A stretch of 5,071 bases of DNA from Acidiferrobacteraceae bacterium (GTDB lineage Bacteria; Pseudomonadota; Gammaproteobacteria; Arenicellales; UBA868), in the NCBI GenBank assembly GCA_002731295.1, contig PCBE01000036.1, positions 203 to 5,273 on the forward strand, in the 5' to 3' direction. The first letter of the stretch is position 1, and each line of letters starts with the position of its first letter. Both the position numbers and the translations under genes were made by a program. Shown piece after piece: positions 1 to 4,984 of this stretch. The notes beneath the pieces are model-generated. The model was not told the DNA's origin. It worked only from the letters and a program-made list of their open reading frames with translations, and made no database searches.

Positions 1-152
1 GCATGCCAGGTGGTCCCGCACGTCAGCTGTTTTCGCTCGAGCAAAAGTACATCAGTGATTCCGATCTTGGTCAGGTGATAGGCGATAGAGCAGCCAACTG
101 CCCCGCCACCGACAATTACAACCTGCGCCTGCTCAGGCAGAGTATCTGCCAT
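1..152 (-). CDS. FAD-dependent oxidoreductase, dimethylglycine/sarcosine dehydrogenase type (N-terminal fragment, cut by window edge)
   Basis: Only the first 50 codons are present; the gene continues beyond position 1. The reading begins MADTLPEQAQVVIVGGGAVG. A beta strand leads into the dinucleotide-binding motif GGGAVG (residues 15-20), and a second beta strand ends in an acidic residue (LLLER, Glu39) that would hold the FAD ribose. The fragment ends with GTTWH, and the next codon begins GC. This matches the T-x-W-H-A-A-G motif of dimethylglycine and sarcosine dehydrogenases, whose His carries covalently bound FAD; here that would be His50. The family oxidatively demethylates dimethylglycine or sarcosine and usually passes the one-carbon unit to tetrahydrofolate through a C-terminal GcvT-like domain, which lies outside the window. 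The ATG at 150-152 is preceded by an AGAGGT-type ribosome binding site. It is transcribed divergently from the permease at 496. The substrate cannot be decided from this fragment. Confidence 0.88.
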   Translation of the reverse strand, partial: MADTLPEQAQVVIVGGGAVGCSIAYHLTKIGITDVLLLERKQLTCGTTWH

Positions 153-495
153 AGTGCTTACCTCTAGCCAAATTAAACCTGTAATACCAGGTGCTTATTG
201 ACAGTTTCAAGTTTGATACTGAACCAAAGTGTACCTAATTCATGGCCGATTCAATAACAGTGGCACACTGGCTGGCCCAGGCTGTTCGAATCTCTATCTC
301 TATCAATGTTGTACTGCGTCACTCCGAATCCCATCTGTCACCTCAGTGAGCGGTGCCAGAACATTGTGCACCTCTGACTTCTGCTCTGTTGAGAGCGGAA
401 TTTGATTGTGATATGTCAGTATTCGGCATAGACTTTCTGTACCTAGGCCCCTCTAGGAAATCATACAGATCTCAACCGTAACAGGAGACTGCACT
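153..495. other. Divergent intergenic region with no gene seen
   Basis: These 343 bases separate the divergent flavoenzyme and permease genes. I see no convincing ORF with a ribosome binding site and no tRNA or known riboswitch fold. It holds the candidate minus-strand promoter near 181-210, a short ATCTCT tandem duplication around 295-305, and an inverted repeat CCTAG (442-446) / CTAGG (453-457) about 40 bases before the permease start that could be a regulator site. I found no strong sigma-70 promoter for the permease; a TTGATT...CATAGA pair near 402-432 has a poor 19-nt spacing. Confidence 0.6.
181..210 (-). promoter_or_regulatory. Probable promoter of the flavoenzyme gene
   Basis: On the minus strand TTGAAA (205-210, five of six matches to the -35 consensus) is followed after 18 nt by TATTAC (181-186, four of six matches to the -10). 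This would start transcription about 20 nt before the ATG at 152. An inverted repeat, ACCTG (177-181) and CAGGT (188-192) with a 6-nt spacer, covers the -10 box and could be an operator. The assignment rests on pattern only. Confidence 0.4.
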
Positions 496-1815
496 ATGAC
501 TGATTCTGTCAATACAAACCCTGACTACACACCTGCTATGTCAGAGGCGATTCCACTTGGACTCCAGCACGTGCTGGCAATGTTCGTCAGCAACTTCACC
601 CCGGCGATCATTATAGGTGGTGCGGCTGGTTTTGCGTTTGGAAGTTCCGATGCGGTCTTTCTAATCCAAATGTCCATGCTCTTTGCAGGCATCGCGACGC
701 TGTTTCAAACCATCGGATTTGGTCCAGTGGGTGCACGACTACCGGTAATGCAGGGCACCAGCTTCGCCTTTGTTCCAGTCATGATTACTATCGTTAAAAC
801 CGCCAGTATGAGTGTATTGTTTGGCAGCATTATTGTTGCCGGTATTTTCCACGCGCTCCTCGGAGCAGTTATCAGCCGTATTCGACATTGGTTTCCGCCT
901 CTGGTCACAGGTCTGGTGATCGTGATCATCGGCTTGATGCTGATCCCTGTTGGTATTGAATATGCTGCGGGGGGTGCGGGAGACTTCAACAAGGGTAAAC
1001 CCGATTGGGGTTCGGCCAGCCATTGGATCCAAGCCTTGATTGTTATGCTTGTGGCTCTGGGTGTGAAGTTCTATAGCAAGGGAATTCTCTCGAGTGCCGC
1101 CATCCTGGTTGGCCTGATCGTTGGATACGTTGTCAGCATCCCCATGGGATCAGTAAATTTCTCCGGGATCGCCAATGCTGCTTGGTTCGCCCTACCTCAA
1201 CCATTGAGTTATGGGTTGGAATTCAACATTACTGCCATTCTCGCCATGTGCTTGATGTGCATTATCAGCGCCATCGAAACCGTTGGAGATATTTCCGGCA
1301 TTACCAAAGGCGGCGCGGGACGAGAAGCAACAGACAAGGAACTAAGCGGGGGAACGGTTGCAGATGGCCTAGGCACAGCCGTTGCTGGCGTATTCGGTGG
1401 CCTGCCTAACACGTCTTTCAGCCAGAACGTTGGCCTGGTCTCATTAACCGGCGTGATGAGTCGATCTGTCGTTACCATCGGGGCGATTTTTCTGATTATC
1501 TGCGGATTGGTTCCAAAGGTAGGCGCGATCGTTTCTTCAATGCCGATTTCGGTCCTGGGTGGCGGTGTAATTCTGATGTTTGGCATGGTTATCAGCGCTG
1601 GTATTAATATGCTCAGTGCAGTTACCTGGAATAGGCGCAGCATGTTTATCATGGCAATTTCAGTATCTATTGGCCTGGGGCTAAAGATGGTGCCGGAGTC
1701 TCTGCAACACATCGGAGGGAGCACTTTGCCAATGTTGATGACGTCCGGCCTATTACCAGCTGCCGTGATTGCAGTAGTTCTTAATCTAGTTCTTCCCGAC
1801 GAACAGGAATCTTGA
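496..1815 (+). CDS. NCS2-family nucleobase permease, purine (xanthine/urate) type
   Basis: This 439-residue, highly hydrophobic protein is the full length of a nucleobase:cation symporter-2 (nucleobase-ascorbate transporter) family member, with 12-14 inner-membrane segments. The N-terminal LGLQHVLAMF (residues 21-30) is the conserved TM1 motif. GARLPVMQGTSFAF (79-92) is the TM3 region. SAIETVGD (258-265) supplies the TM8 carboxylates; Glu261 and Asp265 match Glu272 and Asp276 of XanQ by motif. The family signature reads QNVGLVSLTG (310-319), with Asp290 just before it. The Gln-Asn...Thr-Gly form is typical of xanthine and urate carriers, whereas uracil carriers tend to have Glu-Asn...Thr-Arg. 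I therefore infer proton- or sodium-coupled purine uptake. The ATG follows AGGAGA (483-488) by 7 nt. No purine catabolic gene is visible nearby, so the substrate is not confirmed by context. Confidence 0.95.
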   Translation: MTDSVNTNPDYTPAMSEAIPLGLQHVLAMFVSNFTPAIIIGGAAGFAFGSSDAVFLIQMSMLFAGIATLFQTIGFGPVGARLPVMQGTSFAFVPVMITIVKTASMSVLFGSIIVAGIFHALLGAVISRIRHWFPPLVTGLVIVIIGLMLIPVGIEYAAGGAGDFNKGKPDWGSASHWIQALIVMLVALGVKFYSKGILSSAAILVGLIVGYVVSIPMGSVNFSGIANAAWFALPQPLSYGLEFNITAILAMCLMCIISAIETVGDISGITKGGAGREATDKELSGGTVADGLGTAVAGVFGGLPNTSFSQNVGLVSLTGVMSRSVVTIGAIFLIICGLVPKVGAIVSSMPISVLGGGVILMFGMVISAGINMLSAVTWNRRSMFIMAISVSIGLGLKMVPESLQHIGGSTLPMLMTSGLLPAAVIAVVLNLVLPDEQES

Positions 1816-1834
1816 ACTCTCGGTAATGTTTCTT

Positions 1835-1880
1835 CGAATTGGGGGTATCCCGGTATGGATCGGGATACCCCTATAATTCG
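1835..1880 (+). terminator. Strong hairpin after the permease gene, possible terminator
   Basis: An 11-bp perfect stem, GGGGTATCCCG (1842-1852) with CGGGATACCCC (1861-1871), has an 8-nt loop. An outer CGAATT (1835-1840) / AATTCG (1875-1880) helix extends it beyond an asymmetric bulge. It lies about 25 nt past the permease stop, where a transcription stop is expected. No run of T directly follows the stem; the nearest T-rich stretch is about 15 nt later. It may therefore be an imperfect intrinsic terminator or an RNA-stabilising 3' hairpin. Confidence 0.45.
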
Positions 1881-1940
1881 TTCCATCTTCAAAGTTTTCT
1901 TGCCCTGGCTCATTCACATGATCAGGTTCCAGAGGCTTGC

Positions 1941-1946
1941 TATAAT
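1941..1946 (+). promoter_or_regulatory. -10 box of the tRNA-Arg promoter
   Basis: A perfect TATAAT lies 13 nt before the first base of the tRNA, which puts the transcript start near 1953 and leaves a short 5' leader for RNase P. The matching -35 is weak; I see no good TTGACA-like hexamer at 16-18 nt spacing. Confidence 0.55.
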
Positions 1947-1959
1947 TTGGTGACAATTC

Positions 1960-2259
1960 GCCCCCGTAGCTCAGCTAGGATAGAGCAATCGCCTCCTGAG
2001 TCGATCCTGGGCACCAGGGTCGGAAACGCCCTGTGTGAATCTGCTCAAACTCGGTGAACCCTCAGCACTTCGGGTGGTGGCAATACCGAGCCAAGCCCAC
2101 ACTGAGTGGGAAGGTGTAGAGACTTAACGGGCAGCACCTAAGGGCCTTTGGCCTAGCGGTGAAGATAAAGTCCAGACCACAAACAGTGAGTGACTGGCAA
2201 TGAAAATTGCAGTGGTAAGAAGCGATAGGTCGCAAGTTCGAATCTTGCCGGGGGCGCCA
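1960..2259 (+). tRNA. tRNA-Arg(CCU), interrupted by a group I intron
   Basis: The exons are 1960-1997 and 2220-2259. The acceptor stem GCCCCCG (1960-1966) pairs fully with CGGGGGC (2249-2255), followed by discriminator G2256 and an encoded CCA (2257-2259). The D stem is GCTC (1969-1972) / GAGC (1983-1986). The anticodon stem is ATCGC (1988-1992) / GCGAT (2222-2226). The T arm is GCAAG-TTCGAAT-CTTGC (2232-2248). Once the intron is removed, the anticodon loop reads C-T-CCT-A-A, giving anticodon CCU, which decodes the AGG arginine codon. The spliced product is 78 nt including CCA. The intron sits directly after the last anticodon base (T1997). Without splicing, the anticodon loop cannot form, so this tRNA depends on intron removal. 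I see no other tRNA beside it and no clear terminator before the downstream RDD gene. Confidence 0.95.
1998..2219 (+). ncRNA. Self-splicing group I intron in tRNA-Arg(CCU), IC3-like
   Basis: This 222-nt intron carries no ORF. It begins after a U (T1997) and ends with G (2219), as group I introns do. The folds I can pair are: P1, exon CCT (1995-1997) with internal guide GGG (2009-2011) and a U-G pair at the splice site; P2, capped by a GAAA tetraloop (2023-2026); P3, CTGCTC (2041-2046) / GGGCAG (2129-2134); P4, CTCGGT (2050-2055) / ACCGAG (2085-2090); P5, near 2063-2079 with a UUCG loop; P6a, CCCAC (2096-2100) / GTGGG (2106-2110); P7, GACTT (2121-2125) / AAGTC (2168-2172); P8, CACC (2135-2138) / GGTG (2158-2161) with an inner GGCC/GGCC stem. 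P9 is branched: ACCAC (2176-2180) / GTGGT (2212-2216) encloses two hairpins, one with a GAAA loop (2202-2205). Core strings such as GAGCCAAGC and GGTGTAGAGACT match what I recall of the Azoarcus tRNA-Ile intron. Group I introns in tRNA-Arg(CCU) are known from Agrobacterium. Confidence 0.95.
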
Positions 2260-2311
2260 CTCAAGCCTGTTCTACCTGTGGGAAACTTGTGTATAAGTCT
2301 GTGAGCAGCCT

Positions 2312-2746
2312 GTGAATTCTGATTGCAGACGTCACGCCGGTCTGCTCAGGCGTCTTGGTGCCATGCTGTACGACGGATTCCTGCTTGCAGGCGTTATGAT
2401 TGTTGCTGCTATTCCACTGCCCTTTTTTCAGTCGGCGGCAGATGGTTCTGCCTGGGTACGGGCTCTAATTCAGATTTACCTGGTCTTGGTCTGTTTTCTT
2501 TTTTTCGGCTGGTTCTGGACGCACGGTGGACAGACACTCGGCATGCGGGCCTGGCGACTTCAACTGTGTCGCATCGACGGTCAAAACCTGGCATGGTCAG
2601 CTGCAGTTGTCCGTTTCTTGAGCGCTCTGTTGTCCTGGCTGGCACTCGGACTTGGGTTTTTCTGGGTTGCCATCGACCCACAAAATCGAGCCTGGCATGA
2701 TCGGCTATCCAAGAGCATCGTGGTCGTACTCCCACCGCGCCCATGA
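2312..2746 (+). CDS. RDD-family integral membrane protein
   Basis: The 144-residue protein has the plan of a short RDD-domain protein: a membrane helix at about 22-39, a second at about 51-68, and a long hydrophobic stretch at 97-121 that may be one or two passes. The family residues are visible: LLRRLGAMLYD (11-21) with Arg14 and Asp21, the conserved GGQTLGMRAWRLQL (72-85), and the closing WHDRLSKSIVVV (128-139) with Asp130. The family's molecular role is poorly defined; some members have been proposed to move ions, and I assign no function. The start is a GTG at 2312. A TAA in frame at 2294-2296 blocks anything further upstream, and the next ATG (2363) would cut off the conserved Arg-Arg, so GTG is preferred. 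The ribosome binding site is weak. The gene begins 52 nt after the tRNA with no clear terminator between them, so it may share the tRNA promoter. Confidence 0.9.
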   Translation: MNSDCRRHAGLLRRLGAMLYDGFLLAGVMIVAAIPLPFFQSAADGSAWVRALIQIYLVLVCFLFFGWFWTHGGQTLGMRAWRLQLCRIDGQNLAWSAAVVRFLSALLSWLALGLGFFWVAIDPQNRAWHDRLSKSIVVVLPPRP

Positions 2747-2757
2747 CTGGCACCAGA

Positions 2758-2781
2758 CTACTGTAACAGTGGATAGTTTTT
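2758..2781 (+). terminator. Weak intrinsic terminator after the RDD gene
   Basis: A short stem CTACTG (2758-2763) / CAGTGG (2767-2772), with a TAA loop and one G-T pair, is followed after four bases by five Ts (2777-2781). It lies 11 nt past the RDD stop, between two convergent genes. The stem is short, so confidence is modest. Confidence 0.4.
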
Positions 2782-2807
2782 GAATTCGATTCAATCTGAC
2801 CGCAGGT

Positions 2808-3731
2808 TTATTCCAGACTTGCAATTATTTCTTTGTGGTAACTTCGATTGTCATGTCGACTCATCTCCTGAAGTCCGGTCGGACTGGTGATATTGATTTC
2901 GATCAGCATACCGCCGATCACATCAATACCCGCAAAAACCACACCCCGCGAAACAAGATCTGTCTTTAGCCCAGCACAAATCTCCCGGTCACGGTCAATG
3001 ATTTCACTGGCCAGTGCCTCGCCGCCCTGATCCAGATTATTCAGCTCCACACCCTCAGCGTGCAGGCGAAGAATGGCACCCAGGGGCTCACCGTTCAGCA
3101 GCAGAATTCGCTTATCTCCCTCCTTCGCTGCATCAAGATACTGCTGAACAATCACCCAGTGAGAACCACCATGAGTTGCAAGTCTGATCTGAGAGTCCAG
3201 ATCAGACTGTTCAGCATCCACAAAAAGGATACCCGCACCGCCATGACCATCAACCGGTTTTAGCGTAGTACGACCGTGCTGCTGTACAAAATCAACGATC
3301 TGCGCCGAGTGCCTGGCAACCATGGTTGCCGGTGTGAACTGCGGATATTGCAGTGCAGCAAGTTTTTCGTTCCAGTCACGTATGGTCGACGGTCGATTGA
3401 TCACCTTGACAGATGCTGGCAACAGATCCAGCAACATCGTCATATAAAAGTAGGCACGGTCCACTGGTGGATCGGTGCGGATCCACACAGCATCCATATC
3501 GGCCATCAGGACAGGCTCCTCTGATTCAGGTTCGAAAGGAACCTGTGGGTCGTCCTGCACATTGACCCGCTGCGCTGTCGCCATAACTGATGAATCTTTT
3601 ACATATAAATCACCAGCATCGAGATAGTAGACCTGATGTCCCTGCTCGCACGCTGCGAGCATCAAGAAGTAACTGGTGTCCTTGTGGGTCTTGACCGCCT
3701 CCAGCGGATCCATAATAAAAGCATGCTTCAT
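2808..3731 (-). CDS. gshB: Glutathione synthetase (ATP-grasp)
   Basis: This 307-residue cytoplasmic enzyme would join gamma-glutamylcysteine and glycine with ATP, the second step of glutathione synthesis. The N-terminal domain opens MKHAFIMDP and contains WIRTDPPVD (83-91) and INRPSTIRDWNEKL (111-124), all hallmarks of bacterial GshB. The ATP-grasp part has LKPVDGHGGAGI (157-168), EGDKRILLLNGEP (204-216) and the metal-binding EINITSPTG (278-286). It is close to the usual length (E. coli GshB is about 316). One oddity is that the glycine-rich stretch read as R-G-N-L-A-A-G-G in E. coli is N-N-L-D-Q-G-G here (231-237), losing the Arg. The only possible start is the ATG at 3729-3731, since TAA codons in frame lie just upstream. 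No Shine-Dalgarno sequence is visible, so translation may depend on the methyltransferase gene 33 nt upstream. I see no gene for gamma-glutamylcysteine synthetase in the window. Confidence 0.93.
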   Translation of the reverse strand: MKHAFIMDPLEAVKTHKDTSYFLMLAACEQGHQVYYLDAGDLYVKDSSVMATAQRVNVQDDPQVPFEPESEEPVLMADMDAVWIRTDPPVDRAYFYMTMLLDLLPASVKVINRPSTIRDWNEKLAALQYPQFTPATMVARHSAQIVDFVQQHGRTTLKPVDGHGGAGILFVDAEQSDLDSQIRLATHGGSHWVIVQQYLDAAKEGDKRILLLNGEPLGAILRLHAEGVELNNLDQGGEALASEIIDRDREICAGLKTDLVSRGVVFAGIDVIGGMLIEINITSPTGLQEMSRHDNRSYHKEIIASLE

Positions 3732-3764
3732 AAGGCAAGCTTAACCGCTTTAACTGTCGATCGG

Positions 3765-4796
3765 CTAGCGGCCCCGGCGGCGTCTTCCTTTACGTACCCG
3801 GTCCGTCTTGGGGCTGCCGTGCGTATCTAAACAACGCGCCCGTGTGCCCTCGGTTACAGGCCCAAGCTCCCCCACCACAGTCTCGATATTCGGCACATCG
3901 CTTTTCTGATGGCTTTCAAGCGCGAGTCGCATGGCCTTCAGGTGATTCGGTGTTGTACCGCAACAGCCGCCAATAATTCTCGCGCCTGTGTTCAACGCTA
4001 GGCGGGCATATTCAGCCATCAACTCGGGTGTTCCGCTGTACTGGATTCGGCCATCAACGTATGCCGGGATTCCGCAGTTTGACTTCGCCACCAGGATATC
4101 ACTGTCATCGATCTGTCTGACCATGGCCAGTAATGCACCCAACAGATCGGCAGCCCCGATACCGCAATTTGCGCCAAACGCTACCAGTCGGGGCACCATT
4201 TCACGATAAAGACCAACAAGTTCCATCGGTGAAACTCCCATCATAGTGCTGCCATTGGTATCGAAGGTCATGGTTGCTACAACCGGAAGTCCCGTCGCTG
4301 CTGCTGCCTGTCCGGCGGCCCGCATTTCCTCTTTGGAGGACAGCGTCTCCAGCCAAAGCACATCGACACCCCCGGACGACAGTGCTTGTGCCTGCTCTGC
4401 AAATGCTTCGGTCGCATCTTGGAGCGAAAGATTGCCGACCGGTTGCATAATCTCACCGGTAGGTCCGATCGAGCCGGCGACCACAACCGGATGGTCTGCC
4501 CGATCCGCTTCCTCACGTGCAATCGCTGCAGCGGCATCATTCAGTTCAGTGACACGATCCTGTGCGCCGTGCAATTGGAGACGATAACGGGTACCACCAA
4601 AAGTATTTGTTAAAACAATGTCAGCCCCGGCACTGATAAACCGACGATGTAGATCTGCAACTCGGTCGACGTGGTCTGTGTTCCACAACTCTGGTGCGTC
4701 TCCAGACTGAAGCCCCATATCGAAGTAATTGGTTCCGGTTGCGCCATCCGCGAGCAACCAGTCTCGCTGCTGAAGAAGCTCTTGAATCTGGGGCAT
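3765..4796 (-). CDS. bmt: Betaine-homocysteine S-methyltransferase
   Basis: This 343-residue zinc enzyme of the homocysteine S-methyltransferase family would move a methyl group from glycine betaine to homocysteine, giving methionine and dimethylglycine. The (beta/alpha)8 barrel begins LLADGATGTNYFDMGL (14-29). The zinc ligands are Cys211 in GANCGIG (208-214) and the pair Cys278-Cys279 in IIGGCCGTTPNH (274-285). GSIGPTGE (108-115), VLWLETLSS (146-154) and MTFDTNGSTMMG (176-187) are further family motifs. The short, cobalamin-free, single-domain form and the Asp-Gly-Ala-Thr-Gly-Thr start favour the betaine-dependent (Bmt) type over MetH. An S-methylmethionine-dependent MmuM-like enzyme is the main alternative. 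The C-terminus ends in a very basic tail, RKGRRRRGR (335-343). The ATG at 4794-4796 has AAAGG (4806-4810) at 9-nt spacing. The gene is first in an operon with gshB and sits behind a SAM-II-type leader with a terminator, which supports a role in methionine supply. Confidence 0.9.
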   Translation of the reverse strand: MPQIQELLQQRDWLLADGATGTNYFDMGLQSGDAPELWNTDHVDRVADLHRRFISAGADIVLTNTFGGTRYRLQLHGAQDRVTELNDAAAAIAREEADRADHPVVVAGSIGPTGEIMQPVGNLSLQDATEAFAEQAQALSSGGVDVLWLETLSSKEEMRAAGQAAAATGLPVVATMTFDTNGSTMMGVSPMELVGLYREMVPRLVAFGANCGIGAADLLGALLAMVRQIDDSDILVAKSNCGIPAYVDGRIQYSGTPELMAEYARLALNTGARIIGGCCGTTPNHLKAMRLALESHQKSDVPNIETVVGELGPVTEGTRARCLDTHGSPKTDRVRKGRRRRGR

Positions 4797-4835
4797 GCAT
4801 TGATACCTTTGTCGTTAACGCGCGCACTGGACAAT

Positions 4836-4867
4836 AAAAAGCCCGCGCCAGCTGTTGCTAGAGCGGG
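4836..4867 (-). terminator. Intrinsic terminator in the bmt leader (riboswitch expression platform)
   Basis: Read on the minus strand, CCCGC (4867-4863) pairs with GCGGG (4846-4842). After a single T-C mismatch, CTAGC (4861-4857) pairs with GCTGG (4852-4848) across an AACA loop. C4841 and then five Ts (4840-4836) follow, a classic Rho-independent terminator. The inner helix and T run favour the minus strand. It sits 39 nt before the bmt ATG and downstream of the aptamer, so it would act as an attenuator of bmt-gshB. It could also be read as a plain terminator of the gene ending at 4985, but a promoter and aptamer lie between that gene and the hairpin. Confidence 0.85.
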
Positions 4868-4879
4868 TTTGTGAGAACA

Positions 4880-4934
4880 CCTTCGCTTTAGCGGATTTAT
4901 TGAGCGCCCGCAAGCTGACTGTCAAATCGGCGCC
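4880..4934 (-). promoter_or_regulatory. SAM-II-type S-adenosylmethionine riboswitch aptamer upstream of bmt
   Basis: On the minus strand, P1 GGCGCC (4934-4929) pairs with GGCGCT (4908-4903), six pairs including one G-U. The P1 loop starts GATTTG (4928-4923) and ends GCTTGC (4915-4910). After P1 comes TCAATAAAT (4903-4895) and then CGCTAAAGC (4893-4885). These short strings match the conserved SAM-II pieces GAUUU, GCUUGC, a UAAA segment and GCUAAA in the right order and spacing, as I recall the family. A pseudoknot forms as the family requires: GCTT (4915-4912) with AAGC (4888-4885), and GCG (4911-4909) with CGC (4893-4891), leaving the U and A of GCUAAA unpaired. SAM-II and the related SAM-V class are known upstream of methionine genes, SAM-V including betaine-homocysteine methyltransferase in Pelagibacter. 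The aptamer lies 84 nt before the bmt ATG. SAM-V is the main alternative class. Confidence 0.8.
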
Positions 4935-4945
4935 GCACACCAACA

Positions 4946-4974
4946 AGGCTAACGCCCGCACCGCGGTGTGTCAA
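4946..4974 (-). promoter_or_regulatory. Promoter of the riboswitch-bmt-gshB operon
   Basis: On the minus strand a perfect TTGACA (4974-4969) is followed after exactly 17 nt by TAGCCT (4951-4946), a -10 with three of six matches including the first TA and final T. Transcription would start near 4938-4939, a few bases before P1 of the aptamer at 4934, which is what a riboswitch leader needs. It begins 11 nt past the stop of the upstream gene. Confidence 0.55.
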
Positions 4975-4984
4975 TTTCTTCAGG

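Noticed and set aside
1209..1913. Long minus-strand open frame of 234 codons opposite the permease
   Set aside because: It is antisense to a clear NCS2 gene, has no family motif, and its Pro/Thr/Ile-rich composition is what the reverse of a membrane protein gives.
1839..2057. Plus-strand open frame of 72 codons running over the hairpin and tRNA
   Set aside because: It overlaps the tRNA exon and the intron core, whose base pairing explains the sequence, and the peptide has no protein-like pattern.
1960..2259. tRNA as an integration site for a mobile element
   Set aside because: The inserted sequence is an intron in the anticodon loop; I see no integrase, no repeat of the tRNA 3' end, and ordinary genes on both sides.
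4246..4587. Plus-strand open frame of 113 codons inside bmt
   Set aside because: It is the reverse of the methyltransferase coding sequence, rich in Ser and Ala, with no motif and no start signal.
4920..4925. TTGACA on the minus strand as a second -35 box
   Set aside because: It lies inside the P1 loop of the aptamer, where the conserved GATTTG string explains it, and no good -10 follows at 17 nt.
4959..4968. Perfect palindrome CACCGCGGTG as an operator
   Set aside because: It falls in the promoter spacer and could bind a repressor, but a single 10-bp GC-rich palindrome is weak evidence without comparison.
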